NCBI GenBank assembly: GCA_030141605.1
Contig: JAQGDQ010000587.1
Span: 90,001-132,500, forward strand
Direction of reading: 5' to 3'
Source of the DNA: Tubiluchus corallicola
Lineage: Eukaryota > Priapulida > Priapulimorpha > Priapulimorphida > Tubiluchidae
DNA length: 42,500 bases
Shown: piece by piece, positions 1-12,179 of the stretch
How positions within the stretch are numbered: the stretch's first letter is position 1
Layout of the letters: every line of letters begins with the position of its first letter
The notes under the pieces: generated by a model
Database searches by the model: none
The model's input: the letters and a program-made list of their open reading frames with translations, nothing else
Told to the model about the DNA's origin: nothing
Translations under genes and position numbers: made by a program

Positions 1-1848
1 TTTGACCCAAGTTGCTTCGTGAACTTTCCCACTGCTAAACCTAGTGTAGGGCTGTTTAGGCACCTGACTATAATAAGCTTTCCCAGGGCATTTTTAGACA
101 TGGTGCAACTTCCTGCAAATTCAGTTTCTACCCTCGGGCTTCTTATCTGTGGAATTCTCCACCACGAATTTTAAATTTAATTTTGCTACTTAATTTGATT
201 TTTTCGACACGTATTCGTATCTTTACCTTCTTTGCTGGATGCTTTTCTACCATGCTTAGTCTTTGTTATTTAATGCTCCTGTTTAGAACGACTTGTACAA
301 AAGCGTGACATAAATTTCATGGTATTTTTAGCTGCAGGGGAAAATTGAAAACTCACAAATATTGCGCTTTAAAGGAAAGACCAGGCATTCTGGGAAATTA
401 GGCCTATTTCAATGCTGGGGAAAAATGTTAGAAAGATTTAGCAATATTAGTGTTATAAGTGTCTCGTGTAATTAGCAAAATCACTTAGAAGTCACGATCA
501 TTTAACGTTATTTCTCCCACCAGTGACGTCATTCATCAACTGAAGAAAATCAGGACACTGTGAATTACCGTCAAAAGAAGTTTTTACAAAAAGACAGATT
601 GGTTATTTTGTAATATTTTTGCTTATGCAGAGTGCAGCAAAGCGCGCCTACGTAATGCGATGATGCGCTTACAAAAAATCACAAAGTCCACCAATTACGT
701 CATAATTTTCGGGTGAATTGCTGTTACCACTGCGCCTGAAAATTTCTATTCAGAGGTAGTATAAATCAACTTTATGGATTTTGGACAGTTTTTTCAAATT
801 TCTTTGTTTTATTTTTCTAAGTTTAAGCGGTAAGAGTAAAATAAACACAACAGGCAAAGGGACATGTACTTTCCTTCAACACTGATTTAATAAAAAGCTT
901 GAAAACGAACTAGGTTTTGTGTATTTCTTCAAGTTAACTTGAACACCATCAGTATAACATTTACACCCACTCAGAGCGTTCATGTCCCACTCAAGGTCTG
1001 TCAGACTTGATCCTCTTATCTGATCCTGGAAAGTTGACATCCTGGGACAGGCCCTCCTCCTCTCGGAAACATGGTTTATCAGTAGCGGTGCTTTTGTTGC
1101 AACTTCCACTCATTCGTCCACTGAGTTCCATTCATTCAGCTCATTTATTTTATTCTGGCGCATCGAGGCTGCCGTACATTACTGATACTAAAGACGGCAT
1201 TCATCTAGTTCACGTAGCACACGTTATTCTGAATGGTGACTATTAATCGACTCGCTGATCAATGCCAGGGATCACATTAGCAGCTTCACGTGCAGGGTGG
1301 GAAATGTTCGTCACGTGACAATGCTGGTCAAAATGGCTTCCTTTGACAGGCACAAAGTCGTCTAGAGCAACCTGGTTTTTGAGTACGCGCAAGCTGAAGA
1401 TAATATTGTTAAAACAGGCTTCTACTCAGCATATTCCAAAATGCAGAACGGCTGCTTAAAAATCCGTTTTTCATTGGACCTCTTTGGAATCCTTGCCAGA
1501 GATTGCTTTCATGTTAGCTACAACCTCAAACCCTTAAAATAATGTCAGCAGATACCTCCTATTACGAGTAATTCGTCAAACTTTAAGGAACTGAATTCGA
1601 ATTTAAACCGTTCTGCTGTTTGTTTGCCTAGCATTTCAATTGAGAAGTCACGTGAGCGCTGTCATCACAGATGGGGACGAAAGTTTGTTGGTCCCCCACC
1701 AATTTGGGCAGCTTTTCCTGGACACTGCCGCGTAGTTAACACTTTGAAGCCATCCATTCAGGCAGCCATAACTCCAGGGTTTCATTTCGCTGACCAGCTG
1801 AGCTAGAAATCGATTTAGCAGCTCCCAGTAGTAAACATGATGAAGTAT
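1..1848. other. Unique intergenic or intronic sequence
   Basis: No supportable gene; the open frames are short and unrecognised. A CRE palindrome TGACGTCA lies at 524-531. A 44-bp segment at 368-411 matches, in reverse complement, the segment at 6711-6755 with only a few differences, so both probably come from one dispersed element. Confidence 0.5.
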
Positions 1849-3360
1849 GTGAGTTATGTTTGAACGAGTCACGTCTAAAAGTGTTGAGATTTGTGAGTTA
1901 TATTTAAATAAGTCACGTCTAAAAGTGTTGAGATTTGTGAGTTATATTTGAACGAGTCACGTCTCAAAGTGTTGAGATTTGTGAGTAATATTTGAATAAG
2001 TCACGTCTAAAAGTGTTGAGATTTGTGAGTAATATTTGAATAAGTCACGTCTAAAAGTGTTGAGATTTGTGAGTAATATTTAAATAAATCACGTTTAAAA
2101 GTGTTGAGATTTGTGAGTTATATTTGAATAAGTCACGTCTAAAAGTGTTGAGATTTGTGAGTTATATTTAAATAAGTCACGTCTAAAAGTGTTGAGATTT
2201 GTGAGTTATATTTAAATAAGTCACGTCTAAAAGTGTTGAGATTTGTGAGTTATATTTAAATAAGTCACGTCTAAAAGTGTTGAGATTTGTGAGTAATATT
2301 TGAACGAGTCTCGTCTAAAAGTGTTGAGATTTGTGAGTTATATTTGAACGAGTCTCGTCTAGGAGTGTTGAGATTTGTGAGTTATATTTGAACGAGTCTT
2401 GTCTAGGAGTGTTGAGATTTGTGAGTTATATTTGAACGAGTCTCATCTGGAAGTGTTGAGATTTATGAGTTATATTTGAACGAGTCTCGTCTGGAAGTGT
2501 TGAGATTTGTGAGTTATATTTGAACGAGTCTTGTCTAGGAGTGTTGAGATTTGTGAGTTATATTTGAACGAGTCTCATCTGGAAGTGTTGAGATTTGTGA
2601 GTTATATTTGAACGAGTCTCGTCTAGGAGTGTTGAGATTTGTGAGTTATATTTGAACGAGTCTCGTCTGGAAGTGTTGAGATTTGTGAGTTATATTTGAA
2701 CGAGTCTCGTCTAGGAGTGTTGAGATTTATGAGTTATATTTGAACGAGTCTCATCTGGAAGTGTTGAGATTTATGAGTTATATTTGAACGAGTCTCGTCT
2801 GGAAGTGTTGAGATTTGTGAGTTATATTTGAACGAGTCTCATCTGGAAGTGTTGAGATTTATGAGTTATATTTGAACGAGTCTCATCTGGAAGTGTTGAG
2901 ATTTATGTGTTATATTTGAACGAGTCTTGTCTAAAAGTGTTGAGATTTGTGAGTTATATTTGAACGAGTCTCGTCTAAAAGTGTTGAGATTTGTGAGTTA
3001 TATTTGAACGAGTCTTGTCTAGGAGTGTTGAGATTTGTGAGTTATATTTGAACGAGTCTCATCTGGAAGTGTTGAGATTTATGAGTTATATTTGAACGAG
3101 TCTCGTCTAGGAGTGTTGAGATTTATGAGTTATATTTGAACGAGTCTCGTCTAGGAGTGTTGAGATTTGTGAGTTATATTTGAACGAGTCTCGTCTAGGA
3201 GTGTTGAGATTTGTGAGTTATATTTGAACGAGTCTCGTCTAGGAGTGTTGAGATTTGTGAGTTATATTTGAACGAGTCTCGTCTAGGAGTGTTGAGATTT
3301 GTGAGTTATATTTGAACGAGTCTCATCTGGGAGTGTTGAGATTTGTGAGTAATATTTGAA
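1849..3360. repeat. 44-bp minisatellite, about 34 copies
   Basis: The unit begins GTGTTGAGATTTGTGAGTTA and continues with TATTTGAACGAGTCTCGTCT plus a variable 4-bp end. Two subfamilies are segregated. The first ~10 units (to about 2300) mostly have AATAAGTCACGTCTAAAA; the remaining ~24 have CGAGTCTCGTCT followed by AGGA or GGAA. The later subfamily carries a perfect dyad ACGAG-T-CTCGT. Period was confirmed from successive unit starts. No coding potential. Confidence 0.95.
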
Positions 3361-4930
3361 TTATAAGCACTGGGTTGGAAATATTGTCCTAACAATTTTC
3401 TAAAACGTTTTCGAAATGAATCTATTTCATTCTTTTGACAATGTTTGACTAACTGAATTTTGTTTCAAAGCACATCGTCCATGGCTTCTCTGGATAACTA
3501 ACCTGACTTTCCGTTACGATGGCTTGATTGCTTTCTACTCTATCAAAAGTACTTCCCAGCCTGCTAACAGTCCGGGACAGATTTTGACTTTTGGGGCACC
3601 TGGGCTAATGAAATTATGGGGCCACCTCAGACCAAGCCACCCTCTAACTTTCTCGTACTCGCCTCGAATATTTCTACTTGATATATTTTAGCAAAATTTA
3701 AAAGCTGGGGGGTGGACCGTACTTCAAATAAAGGGTTTCAAAGAGGGGCCTTTATCTTAAATAAAGGGCCTGAAAGAAAGGCCGTTTATCTCAAAGAAAA
3801 GGGCTTCGAACAGGGATCCTCTATTTCAAACGAGGAGAAACTTTAAAATTGGATTTTTAGATTTCCTGGCTTTCTTTTTTAAAGTCAGAAATGCAAAGTA
3901 GCCCCCCCCCCCCTCAAGCTGAGGGGCCCTAAACTGCAATCTGTAGTAATCTATATTGTAATCCGGCCCTGTTCCTAGTGTTATCGTTCACTGTGCACAG
4001 AGCTCATAGATACAGGCAATTATCTCAGTATTATACTGAACCATTTTGAAAAATGCGAGAAAAATTTGCTTGTAAAAGTCACGCCTACAATGCTCTAGGA
4101 GAGTTATCACTATGGCTTTATCATTGATACAGGTATCCTATTCATTAGTACCAATTATGGACATTAGTCGTGTGCAGAGAAAGATCAAAGACCGCCGACA
4201 GCTACTGTAAATTACACAGCTTCAGATGGTTACTTTGATATAGAATCACATGGGGATAAGTCGTTCACTTTGGCAATACCAGAAATCTTCGCAATATCAA
4301 TAATGCATACGCACCGCAGACCTTAGCGACGACAAAGCTGCCACCTACGCAAAGGAATATTGAATCAAAGAATGAGAAATAACTTTAACGCGCTGATGAG
4401 GAGCATGTAACTTGGATACCTCACAGATTTAGGAAGTTTTTAACTAAATAATCAAACAGCTAAATTTCGACAAGAAGTAGGCAAGTGAAGCATTTTCGAA
4501 GCTTACACACCACAAGTAATTTAAAAACAAAAATTGTATATATCTATTCACATTTCACAAACTTGAAAAAATGCATTTGTGTATGATGTACAACGGACTT
4601 AACAACATAGATCTGTCACATTCACACGTCCATCTGCAAAAAAAGAGAATTCGACAACCCCTTGAAAAAAATCAAGCGGTTAAACTAGCAAACTATTTCT
4701 CATATTTTATGTAAAATAACCGCAAGAATATGGCAGTTAATTCACGCCTCAGCATTTAAAGCTTGAGTCGTGACTTGGTGATAAAGCTCAGATAACTCGC
4801 TTGTATAAAATCAGGTTCAAAGCTCGGATCAGTTTGCATTAAGGCTGTCAGGTACAGTTGATAACTGTGCAACATAGTTAGCATGGATTACTGTAACTAC
4901 ACTCTGTAATTCTCCATGTTGCACTAAAAT
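3361..4930. other. No gene; degenerate repeats near 3720-3810 and a poly-C run
   Basis: Around 3720-3810 there are three or four loose copies of an AAATAAAGGGCCTGAAAG-like unit of roughly 35 bp, then a run of C at 3902-3913. The surroundings (3570-3970) resemble an old mobile element, but no diagnostic ends are visible. The rest is unique AT-rich sequence. Confidence 0.35.
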
Positions 4931-5490
4931 CACCATCATCACCGTCATTGTCATCATCATCATCAACAGCATCAGCATTTTCGTCACTATCGCAATCGTC
5001 AATATCATCATCAATATCATTCATCACAAAAAATAACTGCCACCATCCATCACCACCTCCACAACAACAGCAACTGCAACAACTACTACAACACTACTAT
5101 CACCACCACCACTATCATTACCATTATCATCGTCATCATCATCATCAACAGCATCAGCATTTTTGTCACTATCACAATCGCCAATATCATTCATCACCAC
5201 CACCACAACAACAGCAACAGCAACGACTACTACAACACTACTATCACCACCACCACCATCATTACCATCATCATCGTCATCATCATCATCAACAGCATCA
5301 GCGTTTTCGTCACTATCGCAATCGTCAATATCATTCATCGTTTCAGTCAATCAGGGAGAGACCACAACAACAGCAACAGCAACAATTACTACAACACTAC
5401 TATCACCACCACCACCACCATCATTACCATCATTATCATTATCATCATCGTCATTATCACCATTGTCATCAATACGTAATCGTCCTTGAT
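4930..5490. repeat. Compound CAT/CAC/CAA trinucleotide array with higher-order structure
   Basis: Triplets of CAT, CAC, CAA and CAG form three long imperfect blocks. Each restarts with a CATCATCATCAACAGCATCAG segment (cut here at the shared core CAACAGCATCAGC near 4964, 5147 and 5290), so the larger unit is about 143-183 bp. Because it is built of triplets it is open in several frames (His/Gln-rich on plus, Asp/Val-rich on minus). There is no promoter, signal or domain, so I treat it as non-coding. Confidence 0.85.
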
Positions 5491-6030
5491 ATCATCGTAC
5501 TAATTTCTCCACAAATAAAACGAAATCACGGCTAGATCCGACCGCCCCAGCAATCAGCAATCTCACCACACTAGTCTGAATACGAAATGTTCCATTGTTC
5601 TTTTCGGCTAAAGAAAACTGCACAAATTCTATGCAGGATTAGCGCGGATTAAAGGCGTGATCCACACAAAATAACACTGAATCAGAACTATTTACATTCC
5701 TGAACGCCCCCGCAATTGCATGCCAGTGAACCGAACTCACAGGCGGGTGAGTTTTTGCGCTCGTTTTTAACAGCCGGGAGCTTTGAGTTACTGGCAATTT
5801 ACGTAACACGGGGGTTGTGAAACGGGCTCACCCAACACTCAGGGGTGCTACTGGGTGTCTAGGGCTGGAAAATTTCTCAGTATCTTCGCTGTGACTTGAT
5901 TATCTTTACGTCAGACAATAGTTTTGTTCAATGATATTTGTTCTGGCGTATAATTAAAAGGTAAGATACGCATTACTTAGGCAAAGCTAAAAAAACACTT
6001 TGAAATTTTGTCACCTGATTATCTGGGTGC
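5490..6030. other. Unique non-coding sequence
   Basis: No gene, RNA or repeat recognised. Confidence 0.4.
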
Positions 6031-6600
6031 AGAGCTTGCGTTGGCAGTAACGCTGTATATAACTTGTAAATATAAACTCCTGCGATGACCGTTAAGCGCA
6101 GCCATTTTAATAGTAAATCATTTGAAACAAGTTTAGATAACATTGCGTGAAGTTTGAAAAAAGAATCAGATCATTCGTAGCACTTTTCGCTAAGCAAAAG
6201 TTTAAATTACTTTATCTTGTCAATACGTTTTTTGGTGCACACTGTGAAGATAAATCAGTGGTGCACACTGTGAAGATAAATCAGTGGTGCACACTGTGAA
6301 GATAAATCAGTGGTGCACACTGTGAAGATAAATCAGTGGTACACACACTGTGAAGATAAATCAGTGCAGTGTTACCAGTTGGCGCGAATATTTTAATTTA
6401 TTAATAATTTTCTTTTCTAGTTATTAGTCTTCCAAGTAAGAAAGCATAATGGCACTTAATATAACTTTGCAGGGAAAGTATTTTGAGAGATAGTTTAACA
6501 TTGCCTTTTCATCTCTTTGTTTACGGATATGACGTCACGCACTTTAAAATTCCCTTTTCTTCCCCTTTACTTTATTTAGATGTTTTATTTGCGCTGTTGT
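6030..6600 (+). mobile_element. Interspersed repeat family B, copy B1
   Basis: Shares a chain of blocks with 29135-29550 and, in reverse, with 12790-13080, 19835-19930 and 27725-28215. Examples are GCAGTAACGCTGTATATAAC, GCAGCCATTTTAATAGTAAA and AACAAGTTTAGATAACATTG. It contains a 26-bp minisatellite (6233-6367) absent from the 29-kb copy, and a CRE palindrome at 6530-6537. No coding capacity is seen, so it is a non-autonomous element of unknown class. Confidence 0.65.
6233..6367. repeat. 26-bp minisatellite inside family B copy B1, about 5 copies
   Basis: The unit starts GGTGCACACTGTGAAGATAA and ends ATCAGT. The matching position in the copy near 29350 has a single diverged unit, so expansion happened in this copy. 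Confidence 0.9.
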
Positions 6601-7040
6601 TGTTGTTATGAAGTTACACAAATTCAGGGGAGCGTCTAAGCACATTTTACTAATTACATGAGACGCTTATCACACTTTTATTACTGAATCCTTACATTTT
6701 TCGCGTGTATCGAAATAAGCCTAACTTCCCAGAAGGCTTGGTCTTTCCTTTAATCACTGTTGGGCGCCATTACACCGGTCCTCTAGACATTGAGCAAGTC
6801 GTAACCAGGAGGCTGTGAATAGGACGAATCATATGTCCATATTTCGCTGATGCACTGCAGCTACTGTTGCTGGACTTTGCAAAACCTAATCAAGCCTATA
6901 ATGATTTGCTGGTTAAATGTGTACACAATCAATAGGGGAGTCAGTAATCTCGGGGGAAAGAAGCCATGGTCACGCAATGCTGAACAAGCTCGTGTGGTGA
7001 AAGCTTCGTTATGATGGAATGTTTCCTGAGAAATAAGAGG

Positions 7041-7045
7041 GGAGG

Positions 7046-7119
<74 letters not shown>

Positions 7120-7340
7120 GACAGAGACAGAGACAGAGACAGAGACAGAGACAGAGACAGAGACAGAGACAGAGACAGAGACAGAGACAGAGACAGAAAG
7201 GAAGAGATAGAGAGAGGAGCGAGAGAGAACGAGGAAGAAGGGGAGGGAGAGAGATAAAGACCGAGAAAGAGAATGGGAGAGAAAGCGACCGAAAGAAAGA
7301 GAAGGGGAGGAAGGGAGAGATAAAGAGAGAGAGAGAAATT
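7041..7340. repeat. Polypurine tract: (GA)n then (AGAGAC)n
   Basis: About 30 GA dinucleotides (7050-7110) are followed by about 14 copies of AGAGAC (7111-7196), then degenerate GA/GGA sequence. The Ser/Leu- and Arg/Glu-rich frames across it are artefacts of the repeat. Confidence 0.95.
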
Positions 7341-7379
7341 GAATAATTAGTGAAAATCTTCTGTGGAGATATGGAGACA

Positions 7380-7590
<211 letters not shown>

Positions 7591-7679
7591 TATCAATTAG
7601 TCAATTAGTGCAGCTAACACTTACAGTAATTTGTTTTTATTTTCAGAGTGATACATCCGGCGACTACAAAAAGGCTCTA

Positions 7680-7747
7680 CAAAAAGAGAGAGAGAGGCTG
7701 GCAGAAAAAAGCAAGGTGTTGAGTGAGAGAATGACACAGTGAATAAA

Positions 7748-7784
<37 letters not shown>

Positions 7785-7905
7785 GACTGGCAGAAGAAGC
7801 ATGGTGCTGAGGGAGAGAAAGAGAGAGGGGTTGCAAAGAGAGCAAGGGAGATAGAGAAAAGGAGCAAACAAAGAGATCGAGAGAAAGAGAAAGAGGGGGA
7901 GAGAA
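7680..7905. repeat. Degenerate GA-rich tract
   Basis: Two imperfect copies of a block containing GAGAGAGGCTGGCAGAA or GAGAGACTGGCAGAAG (near 7690 and 7780), joined by a short pure GA run (about 7749-7772). Confidence 0.85.
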
Positions 7906-8249
7906 AATACTGTGGTGTTCTGAAAGCTTAATTAAGATCGAATGCAATGCTCACTGTCTATTTGCTTAACAAAGTGAATTGTTACTAAAATTCACGCATA
8001 GAACTTTCACTGGCAACCTTGCTGAGAAATGTTTTTATCTTTGCGTAGGTTTGCATACCTTTAGTTATCATTTACCTGTGGCAACAGTTAGAATCCCTTT
8101 GCAGCAGCAACAGCAACGTGGTGATTTGTATAATTTATGCATAATTAATCGCATACATTTACTTGTCTTCCCTTGCAGCATTTGCTTACTGTTGTGGTAA
8201 CTAGAATGAATTACAGCACAGTGGCTGTGTGGCAAACTGATAACTGTAG

Positions 8250-8354
8250 AAACGATGATGATAATAGATGATGATGATGATGATGACGATGACGATGACG
8301 ATGATAATGATGACGATGACGACGATGATGATGATGATGATGATGATGATGATC

Positions 8355-8447
<93 letters not shown>

Positions 8448-8480
8448 TAATAATAATAATATCAACAACAACAATAACAG
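8250..8480. repeat. (GAT)n/(GAC)n followed by (AAT)n microsatellite
   Basis: GAT/GAC triplets to about 8353, then about 30 AAT triplets to 8445 and a short tail. The poly-Asp, poly-Asn, poly-Ile and poly-Tyr frames are artefacts. Confidence 0.95.
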
Positions 8481-8576
8481 CAAGATGATGATGATTATAG
8501 GCGATGCAAGTGATGAAATAAAAATGTTTCAACCTTATGTGGAATTTGAGTAAACACATTTAACGAAAAACTAAAT

Positions 8577-8661
8577 CTTCTCTTTCTTCCTCTTCCTCAT
8601 CCCTCTCTCTCACTCTCTTTCTCTCTCTCTGTCTTTCTTTCTCTCTCTCTCTCTCTCTCCT

Positions 8662-8698
<37 letters not shown>

Positions 8699-8872
8699 CT
8701 TCTTCCCCCTCTCTCTCTCTCTCGCTCTTTCTCTCTTCTCGCTGTCTCTCTTTTTTCTTCCCCCTCTCTCTCCTTCCTCCTCTCCCTCTCATTCTCTCCC
8801 CTCTCTCTCTCCTTCCTCCTCCTCTCTCTCTCTCTTTCTCTCATTCTCTCTCCTTTCTCCTATCTATTTCCT
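8577..8872. repeat. Polypyrimidine (CT)n-rich tract
   Basis: CT, CTT and CCT repeats over about 295 bp with several pure CT runs. It is opposite in strand sense to the GA tracts at 7041-7905, so the pair is a loose inverted repeat separated by the GAT/AAT array. Confidence 0.95.
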
Positions 8873-8879
8873 TTCTCAC

Positions 8880-9650
8880 TACAAAGAATAATTACCTAGG
8901 ACAGGTTTGCTAAAAGCATAAGGAACTATGCAATGCTGCCCCCAGATTTTATTACAACTCACAGGACCATTTAATATACACATTAGCCGAACATCGCGCA
9001 TTAATATTCCACAGGGAAACAAGAATATAATCCCTTTAAATAAATGATGGTAGGATTAATATTTAGTAAGTCCTGCTCTGTGGCGGAGTAAGGGGGAGCA
9101 AGAAAACCTCCGAGTCTGCCCCCTTTGATCTGCCTTATATTATGCCTTCCATGAACTTAATAAATTACGTAATTTAAGGAAATTAAAAAAAGTGGAAATT
9201 CGCGGAGAAATCTAAAGATTCTCAAGGGTTCAAAACTGATAATAATGAAGGGGCATAACTACGTTGTGTAAAGGTCACCTAGGCCTCTGAAGATTCATCC
9301 TTACTCAGTACCACCTCTTCGTGTTTGGATACGCCCCCGCCGTTCTGCATAAAACAAACGGCGGAGCTGTTTCTCATCATGGCGGCGTGGTGCAAAATAA
9401 ATGCGGTTATGCAATATTCATGAAACGATTGAAAGCAAAAAGCTAATTTATTGAATCTAATTAGCACTCCGAAAATTACTCGCCTAATTAACGTTGCTAA
9501 TCACGTCACGGGTGAAAAGTATGCTGCTGATAATTATGCGCAAATCGAGGCTACGAAAAAGGTGAGGTAGCGAAGCCATTTATAAACTTAAAATTTCAAA
9601 TTCAGTTTGTACAGGTACTCGCAGTATTATTGGAAAAATAACTTTTTTGC
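8880..9650. other. Unique non-coding sequence
   Basis: No gene or RNA recognised. A G-rich stretch near 9075-9125 resembles a worn mobile-element end, without a partner end. Confidence 0.4.
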
Positions 9651-10045
9651 TTGGAAAAACAAGACAGGATGATTTTTCAGATACTACCCCATTTTCAAGT
9701 CCGGTGAAAAGTATACACAATTAATGCTGCATAAGCCTTTCCGATAATTAAATAATAGATAAAAACTTAATTAACGGCGGTCGAGCCCAACTATTGGTGA
9801 CATCACAAACTAACATAATTTTCATCAGCAAAAATATTCCTTGAGCGTGTTGCCCCTGTTTGTAAAAGAGAAAATTGAAGTAGAGTGCTACTGTAAGTGA
9901 TTCAATGTGTTGTACTAAAGCTCGGTAAGTTTTACGATAAAAATCCAAATTTCAAATCAACCGCTATGCTCACGCGTAAGCTGTCGAACGTGTGTAGTAC
10001 GTCACAAACGAACACCTATGAACTTACTTGAAAACGGGGTAGAAT
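9650..10045 (+). mobile_element. Interspersed repeat family A, copy A1
   Basis: Shares ordered blocks with 34090-34660 (reverse): CCATTTTCAAGTCC, ATTAAATAATAGAT, GAGCGTGTTGC, GAAAATTGAAGTA and GTGTGTAGT. The start (TACTACCCCATTTTCAAG near 9676) recurs inverted near 10026-10046 (CTTGAAAACGGGGTAGAATA), so this copy has its own terminal inverted repeat. The CRE of the fullest copy is TGACATCA here. Confidence 0.6.
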
Positions 10046-10534
10046 ACTCAGCCTTCTGTTTTTTCTTGTACTAATTTTGTAGTCCCTCCAAATCTTCTTT
10101 AAGTATCTGACGCGCGTCACTACGGTCTGTAAGCCATAGACCTGCATGCTGCTCCTCAACTGTGTAGTACAAGTCGAGTATTCTATTTACCAGAAGAAAA
10201 TTATGCGTGTTTGTGATTGCTGCATGATAGAGGGAGCTTGAAACTCAATCAACATGAAGAGAAATTCAATATAATTCAAACTTAATTATAAATTGCGCAA
10301 TTAAAGCCCCGGATTTCTGTCGCGGCCAGCTCGTGTAGATAGAGACGAATCAATACCTCACTTGCGGTTACCAGAACACTTAATGCAAATGTGTGTTCAA
10401 ATGCTTCCATTCTGGCTGTAACAATCGCTTAACAACCCGAGTATGCAGAGTGCTTGTCCAGTCCAAGAGCTAGTTGCTATTAGTTGTTCACATGTACCAG
10501 CTGGCGCCAAAAAAATGCGCCTAAATTTGACGTA

Positions 10535-10965
10535 CGGTAGAAAGCACACATCTTAACACCAATTACAATACTGCAAAAGTGTTTCTGATGGTTAAATCAT
10601 AGATTAAATAACAGTTTACTTAACGGCGGGTGAGCCCAGCTGTTAATGACATCACAGACGAACGATATTCCGTGAGCGTGTTGCATGTGCTCGCAAAAGC
10701 GAAAATTAAAGCACAGTGCTACTTTACTAAATCCAGTGTTATATACAATGACGGGTAAATTTAAAATTTAAAAACCTCCAACATGTGCACTACGTCATAA
10801 CTGTGCAGTTTTTGTGCAACGCATTTCCGGAATGCAGGTGCTGTGTCCATCTAAATAGCGCACGACGAAATTCATGTTACTGGGCGCGAACGTGATTTTA
10901 AATTTCTGTGCTTATAATTCTTTACGTAATTACGAAAGCGATAGTAATTGTTAAAGAAACAATTA
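10535..10965 (+). mobile_element. Interspersed repeat family A, copy A2
   Basis: Continues the family A order further than A1: ACTGCAAAAGTGTTTCTGAT, CGGCGGGTGAGCCCA, GAGCGTGTTGCATGTG, GTGCAACGCATTTCCG and ATAATTCTTTACGTAA. The CRE position reads TGACATCA, as in A1. Confidence 0.6.
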
Positions 10966-11027
10966 CGATTGTTTTCAACATTTTACACACCATAGTCCAA
11001 ATTATGGCCAAATTTTGATGAAATAGA

Positions 11028-11616
11028 GACTAACTGGATACAGCTGTCAAAGTTTCAGAAATATTTCCTAACGCCATTTTAACATTTTTTTACATTTTTA
11101 CAAAATTTTGCATTTTGACGCGTTGTCCCGTGGCACTAAAAGTTCAAGAAATAGTCCTAGGTCACTAATCGTACAACCAAATGAAAGCCCACAAGCAATT
11201 TCCTATTGAACCCTAATAGTAGCCAAGTGTCAATCTGTGAACGTTATGGATATTTTTTAATAATAATAAATCTTTATTCAAGAAATGAACGTATATACAA
11301 AAAGGTGCCTCTTTTTGCAGGCTCAGATCAACAATTTACATTTTCATATAACAAATCTTTTAAATATTTCCAGTTTCACCCTATGTACAAGGAATAACAT
11401 ATTATACTTAAATTAGATTTAATTTCAAATGATTCACAAGTATTATACACATGAATTAAAAGTTATAAAGCTCCAAAGTGCAGGACTATTTCTTGACTTT
11501 TTAGATTCCCGGGACAGCGGGCCAAAATGTAAAATTGTACAAACAAATGTCCAGAACGTGGTCAGAACGACCTAAAGAATCATTCCTGATAGTTTGGTAG
11601 CTGTATCCAATCAGTC
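11028..11616. mobile_element. Foldback-type element with ~135-bp inverted arms
   Basis: The left arm 11028-11160 (starts GACTAACTGGATACAGCT) is the inverted counterpart of the right arm 11481-11616 (ends AGCTGTATCCAATCAGTC). Matching inner ends are AAGAAATAGTCCTAG and CAGGACTATTTCTTGAC. The core is interrupted by a ~210-bp insertion (11251-11461), detected by comparison with the second copy at 11890-12170. Confidence 0.6.
11251..11461 (-). mobile_element. Inserted retroposon 3' end (antisense) within the foldback element
   Basis: This segment is absent from the related copy, where the flanks GAACGTTTTGGA and GTTACAAGCCTCC are contiguous. On the minus strand it ends GAATAAAGATTTATTATTATT-like: a poly(A) signal followed by a TTA-rich tail, as in the 3' end of a non-LTR element. 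(The motif is cut to its core AATAAAGATTTATT.) No coding region remains. Confidence 0.4.
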
Positions 11617-11633
11617 CCGTTTTTGGCTAACAG

Positions 11634-11872
11634 ACGGTTTAGTCTAGTGGTAATGCGTCTGCTTTCCGTCTGGGAGGTCGTGAGTTCGAACCAGCGGCCG
11701 GGTCATACCAAAGACTTTAAAAACGGGTACCTGCTTTGTCCTGCCTGACGCGTTGTATTTTAGGGTAATAATGTAGTTGTAGGTTGTTATTTACAGTCAG
11801 CGATAAAAGCTCTTTGAGCTAATGTTAATTGTTGACCCAAAAGCCGACTTTAAATAATAATAATAATAATAA
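11634..11872 (+). mobile_element. tRNA-derived SINE
   Basis: The head has an RNA polymerase III A box (TAGTCTAGTGG, 11640-11650) and B box (GAGTTCGAACC, 11682-11692) at tRNA spacing. The body begins GGGTCATACCAAAGAC and the element ends CCGACTTTAAATAATAATAA, an AAT-type 3' tail. The tRNA fold is poor, so this is a SINE and not a functional tRNA gene. It lies between the foldback element and its partial second copy. I recall similar heads and bodies in marine invertebrate SINEs but cannot name the family. Confidence 0.75.
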
Positions 11873-11889
11873 ACTACTGATTTTGTGAA

Positions 11890-12170
11890 ATGGATACTCA
11901 TGACGTATCCAAGGTCACTAATCATACCACCATACGAAAGCCCAAATGTATCTTCCTATTCGTCCCTAATAGTAATCAAGCGTCTATCTGTGAACGTTTT
12001 GGAGTTACAAGCCTCCAAAGAACAGGATCATTTGTTGACCTTCTAGTGTTCGCGGACAGCGGGTCAAAATGCAAAATTTTATATAAATGTCCAGAACGTT
12101 GTTAGAATGGCCTAATAGAGACTCATTCCTGAAAGTTTGGCAGCTGTATCCAGTCCCCTTTTTTCGGCTA
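11890..12170. mobile_element. Partial second copy of the foldback element
   Basis: Matches the core and right arm of 11028-11616, for example AAGGTCACTAATCATACCA, TCTGTGAACGTTTTGG, GGACAGCGGGTCAAAATG and GCAGCTGTATCCAGT. It lacks the 210-bp insertion and has lost or replaced the left arm. Confidence 0.6.
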
Positions 12171-12179
12171 ACACGCCGA

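Noticed and set aside
1849-3360. CRISPR-like array
   Set aside because: Units are contiguous with no spacers, in animal DNA; the same applies to the other tandem arrays.
4948-5535. His/Gln-rich plus frame and Asp/Val-rich minus frames
   Set aside because: Triplet repeats lack stops in several frames at once; no signal, domain or promoter.
8211-8488. Poly-Asp/Asn/Tyr/His frames
   Set aside because: Products of GAT and AAT microsatellites.
11634-11705. Functional tRNA gene
   Set aside because: A and B boxes are present but the arms do not pair well, and the sequence continues into a SINE body with an AAT tail.
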